DNA of 11,086 bases from Candidatus Pacearchaeota archaeon (GTDB lineage Archaea; Nanoarchaeota; Nanoarchaeia; Pacearchaeales; GW2011-AR1), in NCBI GenBank assembly GCA_002690445.1, contig NZER01000384.1, positions 1 through 11,086 of the forward strand, read 5' to 3'. This document shows positions 6,316 to 11,086 of this stretch, piece by piece. Numbering within the stretch: position 1 is the stretch's first letter; every line of letters starts with the position of its first letter. The notes beneath the pieces were generated by a model. The model saw only the letters and a program-made list of their open reading frames with translations. It made no database searches and was not told the DNA's origin. Made by a program: the position numbers and the translations under genes.

Positions 6316-8193
6316 TTAGACGGCGAAGTTTGCCGGGGTCTGTGCCGGTGCCCCCGCGGGCAGGGCCCCAGCTAATGCTTGGGTGTCATTCTGTAGCGTC
6401 GGCGTTCCGCCTACGCCTGGAGCGTCTGATTCGATTCCCTGAAGCGCGAAGTTTTCGAGCGATGCCTTGGGGCCGAGGATCTTGTCTAAGTTTCCGAAGG
6501 CGCCGAGTTTCTGGAGGGCCTCTTCGAGAAGCTCTCTCTGCCCCGGCACGTTCGGGTTGTTAAGCAGCATCGGCATGATGGACAACATTCTTTTAACCAT
6601 CTCGTTCTTGTGAACAAGAGAGCGAGTCCCGCGAAGCTCGAGTCCCCAGTCTTCGTGGAGAAGGTGGTGTGGTACAAGCACCCAGGGCCAACCATTGCGT
6701 CCTTTGATTCGTACATATTCATCCTCGAAGACATACTTGCGTGCCCACTTCAACATGAGCATGAGCTCATCCTGCAGTCCAATGTATTCCATGTTCAACG
6801 ATCTCAAGCTGCTCCGCGCCGTACCCTCTTCGATCAGGCTTACGATACCTGTCGCGGTTTCATTCGCGAGCGTACCGGCACCGCCCTGCCCCTTCATGTA
6901 GTTGGGTTGCGCTGTGATCTCTTGAAGCAACTGCCGGAAGTTGGTCTCTTCGACGAAAGCCTCTGGCGCAACCTCGGGAAATCGATCGTGCCAAATAGCG
7001 TGCTGGATGTTCTGTACCCGCTGGGGGAAAGCGACAACCGAATAGGGCCCGGGATCGAAGTTTTCGGCGGTCATGTTATTCGCCCGAAGAATATCGTCCC
7101 GCACATACTTGGTCGGATGCAGCCGCGTAACAAGACTGTCCATGCGAAGATTGAAGTTGAGAAGATAGGCCAGGATCACGTCTTCTGTGACCTCGATCAT
7201 GCCATGGCCGAACCACTGTCCCGGGGCCGGGGTGTCCTGGTACTTCGCGATCGGGATCCACTCCAGAAGCGGTGGGCCATTGTAAAGAGGGTAGCGACCT
7301 TCTCCGATCAGCATCCACTTGTCGCGGCCGAAGTACCAAACAACACGGTACCATTTGCCCAAACCGCCTCCGCGATTATTGCGACGATGCTCCATGAAGT
7401 TGGGTGTTGAATTGTGCTCGAGATTGGAGTCGATGATCTCTTTGTACTCGCTGTCCAAGGCGTTTTCGTCGCCCTTCTCATCGCTGGACAACATGCGGCC
7501 GGCCTGCGTCTTGTCGATGAAGCCCTTATCGGACAGGGCCTTGATCGATGATTCTGTCTTGTAATCTACCCACAAGATATACTCGACAGCGTTCTCGCTA
7601 TGCGGGTCAAGGTTGTTGGCCTCGCTGCCGTTGGGCGAAGGCTGGACACTGAAGGGGTCAAGATTCTGCGCGACGATAGTAGGGACTATATCGACACCGT
7701 CAACGGGATTGGTGTATGAGGCGTCACCGCCGGTCAAAGCGTTCCTGGGGCGTTGCACTGGTCTATGCGTGACGGCGCGGTAACTCGTCCCCATGATTCC
7801 TACGTTGGTCAACGTGTCGAGAATGCGCGGGTAAATCCGGTTGCGGGTGCGTGCGGTGTAGAGTAACCACTCTTTGACCGGATCGGTGGCGTACTCCAAT
7901 TCAGGCGCGTTGGCCGTGATGTCGAAGAACTCGTCTTCGCTGAACAACGTAGACGCGGAGCGCGGTAGCTCGTTCTGGACCATCGAGAAGGCCAGATTGA
8001 GCATGACCTTGGAGAATGTGCAGTCCAGCTCGGCCGGCATGACGCCGTGGTACAACTCGATGAAGCGGACAAACTTGTCGAAGTAGGGGCGGCAGAACTC
8101 AGAACTTTCTATCGAGGCATCGCGGTAGATCCGCATTGCCTCTTTCTGCTTCTCGTCGAGATCAGTGAACTCGTTTTCCGCTACGTCGGCCAT
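6316..8193 (-). CDS. Phage portal protein
   Basis: This 625-residue protein would form the dodecameric ring at the head vertex through which DNA is packaged and ejected. Its length and position directly after the large terminase are typical. Residues about 60-145 contain the helical start and stem-like region (LLYTARTRNRIYPRILDTLTNVG split across 110-132, then GTSYRAVTHR). PGQWFGHGMIEV at 325-336 and the following LLNFNLRMDSL resemble portal clip and wing segments. NETATGI at 444-450 matches the TATGI motif common in portals. The C-terminal 50 residues are Ala/Pro/Gly-rich and probably flexible. ATG 8193 lies inside the terminase gene (32-base overlap), with GAGAAG upstream. The long portal is more like those of podovirus-type phages than of lambda- or HK97-type phages, but morphology cannot be settled here. 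Confidence 0.88.
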   Translation of the reverse strand: MADVAENEFTDLDEKQKEAMRIYRDASIESSEFCRPYFDKFVRFIELYHGVMPAELDCTFSKVMLNLAFSMVQNELPRSASTLFSEDEFFDITANAPELEYATDPVKEWLLYTARTRNRIYPRILDTLTNVGIMGTSYRAVTHRPVQRPRNALTGGDASYTNPVDGVDIVPTIVAQNLDPFSVQPSPNGSEANNLDPHSENAVEYILWVDYKTESSIKALSDKGFIDKTQAGRMLSSDEKGDENALDSEYKEIIDSNLEHNSTPNFMEHRRNNRGGGLGKWYRVVWYFGRDKWMLIGEGRYPLYNGPPLLEWIPIAKYQDTPAPGQWFGHGMIEVTEDVILAYLLNFNLRMDSLVTRLHPTKYVRDDILRANNMTAENFDPGPYSVVAFPQRVQNIQHAIWHDRFPEVAPEAFVEETNFRQLLQEITAQPNYMKGQGGAGTLANETATGIVSLIEEGTARSSLRSLNMEYIGLQDELMLMLKWARKYVFEDEYVRIKGRNGWPWVLVPHHLLHEDWGLELRGTRSLVHKNEMVKRMLSIMPMLLNNPNVPGQRELLEEALQKLGAFGNLDKILGPKASLENFALQGIESDAPGVGGTPTLQNDTQALAGALPAGAPAQTPANFAV

Positions 8194-10042
8194 AAATCTT
8201 CTCGTATCGAGTGTCTTTTCGGTCGCGCTTTTCCCCGCCTTTACCCTTGAAGACTTCGGACAGAGTCGGCTCTTTCCGCATATTTCCGAATTTGCCGTTT
8301 ACTTCACTGGAGACCGCCTGGGAGTGGTTCTCGAGGATGCTTTGGTAATCTGATTTTGCGTCTGTAGCAGATATCCTTGCCACTGTCAACAATTCAGACT
8401 GGAGACGGACAATATAGGCCATGATGTAGAAACAGGTCACGCAATCGTCGAAAGCACCCTCGCGCGCCCTGAGCACACGCCTGGAAACCCCGTTCTTATC
8501 GTGCTCGATCTTGTCCTCGAAGCTCTGCATATCGGTCAGGGTGTGCTCCGATCGGATCCCGCAGAACCCCTTGTAACGGGTCTTCCACTCCTGGCACATG
8601 CGGTATGCCTCGGTGCAGCCGGTAGGCTTGTTGGTATGCTCGGTATGCCACCCCAAAAGCCCAATATCTTCGGGAAGCACTTCTCTTTGACGCGACTGCC
8701 TGGAGTAGTTATTGCAGTAGTTTCTGACGACCTCGGTCACGATCCCGCCGGCCGTATTGTTCCTCTCGAATACGAACAAGCATTCCCCGAAGATGGTGCA
8801 GACGCACACTGCTTCCTCGGCCACCACGTCGGGCTCGGCTTCACGGCGATGGAACTGTCCAACCTGCACCGGGGGACAACTCCTTCCGTCCTTGGTTGTT
8901 CGCCAGATGTCGCAGCACTGGAAATCGCTTCCCGGGCGCCCCTCCGCGGAGTCCAGTATGCCAAGGTATTTTTCGCCGTTTTGGGGCATCTCCCAAAACC
9001 TCCAGCAGTCGTCGTCCCCGGTGTCGGCGGTGTTCGGCTTGACAAGTTTTGCCTGGAAGACGCCGGCCTGTCTGTCAACCTCGATAATCTCGACGTGGTA
9101 CGGATCGCCGCGGCTCCAGACCGGCTCACGGTACCAGTTGTCAAGCTGCTCAATGTCGAAGAACGGATCATCGCTCCTGGCTGTGGGGATTCCCTTGACC
9201 CTGTAATCGTACTCGAAGCTCTTGAGTGTCGCTGCGTAATCCTCGATCGCCTGGGCCGAGATGTACGGGTTATCGGTCATGCCCAGCCGCAAGATGTTGT
9301 GAAGAGGGCTCTGCTCTTCATCTGGAAGACGCTCATGTGTCTTCAGGTTGTAGGCGCGCACATATAGCTCTTCGATTTGCCAGTGCTGCAATCCGCTTTG
9401 GGGACACCAGCCGAGATCAACCTCGCGGGGCCCGTCATCCAAGACGGCATTACGCGCGAGCGATTCCGTGTAGGCCAAATATGTACTCTCTTCATCGACG
9501 TAAGTGAAATCGACATGCGGACCGCGTAAGACGTTCGGATCCGTTTTCTTAGTCGGGTCAATGGACATGATGGACAACCAGGACCCGTCGGGGCCGTGAA
9601 ACATATGCTCATCGCTGTCCCAGTTGGCCCATGCCTTCGGAAGCATTCCCCATTTATCGTTGTCGGTGAAGAGTGGTTCGATCGTTTCCGGCCAGTGCTT
9701 TGTGTAGTCCTGGCAGATCACGCGGACGTGTCGGGCGCGATGGATCGCCGGCCATGACCGTTCCGGATAGATCAACCGGATAGCTGGCGGAATAAGGCCA
9801 GTGTAGTGCATGATGGCCTTCATGATTTCGTGAGTCGTCTTGGCCGACTTGTTCGCTCCGATTAGGCCATTGATCGACTTGGTATTCTGGAACCAGGGTA
9901 TCGTGGCGGGGATGGGTTCAAACTCCCAAAACCGCTTGAACCGCTTGTCGTTACGGACCCCGAGAGAGGCCGCAAGGTTTTCGACTACCTGGGCCGGGGT
10001 GCGTGGAACGAATTGCTGGCTATCGCCCTTTTTCTTTGGCAC
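8162..10042 (-). CDS. terL: Terminase large subunit (ATPase-nuclease)
   Basis: This 626-residue DNA-packaging motor would cut concatemeric DNA and pump it into the procapsid through the portal. Seen in order: a P-loop at residues 62-69 (GANKSAKT); Walker B at 177-185 (VDFTYVDEE, Asp183 and Glu184); an RNase H-like nuclease with Asp364 (LGILDSAEG), an acidic Glu426 in FVFERNNTAGG, and Asp532/Asp533 in EGAFDDCVTCFYIMAYI. The P-loop has Ala67 where Gly is normal. The start is GTG 10042, with an in-frame TAG three codons upstream and GAGG 9 bases away; the next Met (residue 73) would remove the P-loop. It overlaps the upstream gene by 23 bases and the portal by 32. The C-terminal 80 residues are basic and may contact the portal or DNA (inference). 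Confidence 0.95.
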   Translation of the reverse strand: MPKKKGDSQQFVPRTPAQVVENLAASLGVRNDKRFKRFWEFEPIPATIPWFQNTKSINGLIGANKSAKTTHEIMKAIMHYTGLIPPAIRLIYPERSWPAIHRARHVRVICQDYTKHWPETIEPLFTDNDKWGMLPKAWANWDSDEHMFHGPDGSWLSIMSIDPTKKTDPNVLRGPHVDFTYVDEESTYLAYTESLARNAVLDDGPREVDLGWCPQSGLQHWQIEELYVRAYNLKTHERLPDEEQSPLHNILRLGMTDNPYISAQAIEDYAATLKSFEYDYRVKGIPTARSDDPFFDIEQLDNWYREPVWSRGDPYHVEIIEVDRQAGVFQAKLVKPNTADTGDDDCWRFWEMPQNGEKYLGILDSAEGRPGSDFQCCDIWRTTKDGRSCPPVQVGQFHRREAEPDVVAEEAVCVCTIFGECLFVFERNNTAGGIVTEVVRNYCNNYSRQSRQREVLPEDIGLLGWHTEHTNKPTGCTEAYRMCQEWKTRYKGFCGIRSEHTLTDMQSFEDKIEHDKNGVSRRVLRAREGAFDDCVTCFYIMAYIVRLQSELLTVARISATDAKSDYQSILENHSQAVSSEVNGKFGNMRKEPTLSEVFKGKGGEKRDRKDTRYEKIYGRRSGKRVH

Positions 10043-10637
10043 GGGTCGCTACCTCAACGTCGTCTGTAACGTCTTCGATTCCGCTGGGAATGGATCCTCC
10101 CATGAAACCGATCTGCCGTGCAAGATGTGTTATTTCCCGGGCGATGTCCTCGAGCCGCGGAGATGACTGCAAGTGCTTGAACAGAATCCCCTGCAGCGAC
10201 GTGACAAACGACGTGAACAAACTCATGTGCATGATAAACTGCGACTGGAACTCCGTAGCCCTGATCTCTTTCTTCATGTTCGTGATCGTGATGTTCAAGC
10301 GATTGATGATCGCTGTAGACTTTGCCTGAAGTGCGGTGATCTGGTTGTACGCTTCGAGGAACCCGTCCACGTTGGGATCCAGGCTCTTGAGATACGCAGC
10401 GAGTTTCGTCCTCATCTTGATTTCAGAATCGTACTGGTCCTGAAGTACGGCGTTCATCTGCAGGATATTCTGACGAAGCAGTACGTTCTCGTCATGGAAC
10501 CGCATACACTCGCGGAATTGCTCCGCAAGATTGGTCCCCTTCGCCGCATCAAGCTCGACGAGGTTATCTTGAAAGCTGTTGGTCAAAACCTTGAGCTGCG
10601 CTTCGTCTGCTGATGTCTCTGTGATTTCTTCGGTCAT
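10020..10637 (-). CDS. Helical protein upstream of terL, candidate small terminase
   Basis: The product has 205 residues, from ATG 10637 with AGGAG 3 bases upstream. It is predominantly helical, with heptad-like stretches at about 40-90 and 105-140 (TNMKKEIRATEFQSQFIMHM region), an acidic N-terminus and a basic C-terminus (TRAKEKGR). It overlaps terL by 23 bases, the usual place of the DNA-recognition subunit that forms a ring and loads terL. I see no clear N-terminal helix-turn-helix, so terS is suggested by position, size and helical content only. It may instead be another assembly factor, with terS outside the window. Confidence 0.82.
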   Translation of the reverse strand: MTEEITETSADEAQLKVLTNSFQDNLVELDAAKGTNLAEQFRECMRFHDENVLLRQNILQMNAVLQDQYDSEIKMRTKLAAYLKSLDPNVDGFLEAYNQITALQAKSTAIINRLNITITNMKKEIRATEFQSQFIMHMSLFTSFVTSLQGILFKHLQSSPRLEDIAREITHLARQIGFMGGSIPSGIEDVTDDVEVATRAKEKGR

Positions 10638-10741
10638 GATCTCCTGTAGTATTGCTTCAGCCGGTTGAATATATTGCGAATGCTACGGATCGCCGCAAGG
10701 ACAATTAGCCACAAGATTTCGCGCCCGGTTTGCTCTCTCAT
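10634..10741 (-). CDS. 35-residue hydrophobic/cationic mini-protein
   Basis: This gene is too short for ordinary gene callers. ATG 10741-10739 overlaps the upstream TGA (ATGA), and its own TGA 10636-10634 overlaps the next ATG (ATGA). AGGGAG lies 5 bases upstream. The product has a hydrophobic run at residues 9-18 (ILWLIVLAAI) followed by a strongly basic amphipathic tail with many Arg/Lys and Tyr-Tyr. It could be a small membrane-associated peptide, a regulator, or only a coupling leader. The perfect tiling of both junctions makes translation likely. No family recognised; a holin-like or membrane-active role is speculation. Confidence 0.65.
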   Translation of the reverse strand: MREQTGREILWLIVLAAIRSIRNIFNRLKQYYRRS

Positions 10742-10995
10742 CCCTTCTCCCTATCGCTCAACGCCCTGCCTTGGCCCCATTTGGGCGGGCTGGTATCGCG
10801 GGTGCTATCGTTGCCTTCGGCTGGCTCTTTCCTTACGTGCCGCTCGTAGCAGATCCAGGGAGCGCCTCCGTGTAGGCTCATGCGGTCTACCATGTAATAC
10901 CCGTCCCGAACCTCTGTTACGATTCCAATGTGCATCGGGGTTCCGTTTACGAAACACCGCACCCTATCGCCTACGGTTATTGCGTCATGCGCCAT
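10738..10995 (-). CDS. 85-residue small beta-barrel-like hypothetical protein
   Basis: ATG 10995 lies one base after the stop of the preceding frame. Residues about 5-55 read as a small SH3/KOW-like barrel: VGDRVRCFVNG, then IGIVTEVRDGYYMVD and WICYERHVRK, with spaced Gly-Asp turns. The last 30 residues are polar and charged, probably disordered. SH3-like mini-proteins in phages often bind nucleic acid or other proteins, but here the fold is inferred from strand pattern only. It ends in an ATGA overlap with the 35-residue gene. Confidence 0.75.
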   Translation of the reverse strand: MAHDAITVGDRVRCFVNGTPMHIGIVTEVRDGYYMVDRMSLHGGAPWICYERHVRKEPAEGNDSTRDTSPPKWGQGRALSDREKG

Positions 10996-10996
10996 C

Positions 10997-11086
10997 TCAC
11001 CCGCTGCCCCGCGCCTGCTCGCGCTCTGGCATTACGAGGTTGTTTGGGTAAATACCGTCGCGAGGGTCGTCTAGCTTGTTTACGTC
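10997..11086 (-). CDS. C-terminal end of an unidentified gene (5' part beyond window)
   Basis: A frame open from the right edge encodes 29 residues containing DPRDGIYPNNLVMPE and ends at TGA 10999-10997, one base before the next ATG. The tight spacing matches the rest of the operon and the sequence reads as normal protein, but the piece is too short to assign. Chance open frame is possible. Confidence 0.45.
   Translation of the reverse strand, partial: DVNKLDDPRDGIYPNNLVMPEREQARGSG

Noticed and set aside
6610..7410. Plus-strand open frame of 266 codons
   Set aside because: Antisense to the portal gene; a by-product of its base composition, with no family features.
8501..9367. Long plus-strand open frame of 288 codons
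   Set aside because: It is wholly antisense to terL, has no convincing ribosome site and no recognisable motif, and the terL frame beneath it has all catalytic motifs.
1..11086. tRNA genes, CRISPR arrays, insertion sequences, attachment sites
   Set aside because: Read on both strands by eye; no cloverleaf, regular repeat-spacer pattern, transposase or terminal inverted repeat noticed. Genes fill almost all of the window.

Overview
The window is a compact virion-morphogenesis block of a tailed double-stranded DNA phage (Caudoviricetes), either a free phage genome or a prophage. Every credible gene lies on the minus strand and is read from the right end towards the left. The set of large terminase, portal, probable scaffold and major capsid protein in this order is diagnostic. 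Shine-Dalgarno sites, ATGA overlaps and GTG starts are typical of bacterial phages. No host gene, integrase, lysis gene, tRNA, CRISPR array or insertion sequence is visible. The host cannot be named from the sequence. The two genes furthest downstream encode Sec-type signal peptides. The last one is also a modular fibre-like protein with carbohydrate-binding-like domains, so a host with a surface glycan is a reasonable guess but only a guess.

Layout in transcription order. (1) 11086-10634 holds early small genes: the 3' tail of an unidentified gene, an 85-residue probable small beta-barrel protein, and a 35-residue hydrophobic/cationic mini-protein that overlaps both neighbours by ATGA. (2) 10637-8162 is the packaging module: a helical 205-residue protein (candidate small terminase) overlapping the large terminase. 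(3) 8193-3674 is the head module: a 625-residue portal, a 132-residue coiled-coil protein, a 337-residue probable scaffold and a 397-residue major capsid protein that looks SU10-like. (4) 3631-1 is the region after the capsid gene: a 173-residue protein with a coiled-coil tail, a 251-residue beta-rich protein with a signal peptide, a perfect 12-bp hairpin between genes, then a protein of at least 742 residues, open at the left edge, that resembles a tail fibre or adhesin and also starts with a signal peptide.

The genes are packed end to end. Most junctions overlap or are separated by fewer than 45 bases, and the largest gap (94 bases) holds the hairpin. I see no internal promoter or intrinsic terminator, so one polycistronic message is the simplest reading. 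The usual next genes (head-tail connectors, tail tube or tape measure) are absent from the window, and the signal-peptide-bearing proteins take their place directly after the capsid genes.

The observations most worth following are the pair of adjacent signal-peptide-bearing proteins in a structural operon, the modular adhesin with two jelly-roll-like modules, the hidden 35-residue gene, the degenerate P-loop of the large terminase, and the A-run at the overlap of the coiled-coil and scaffold genes.
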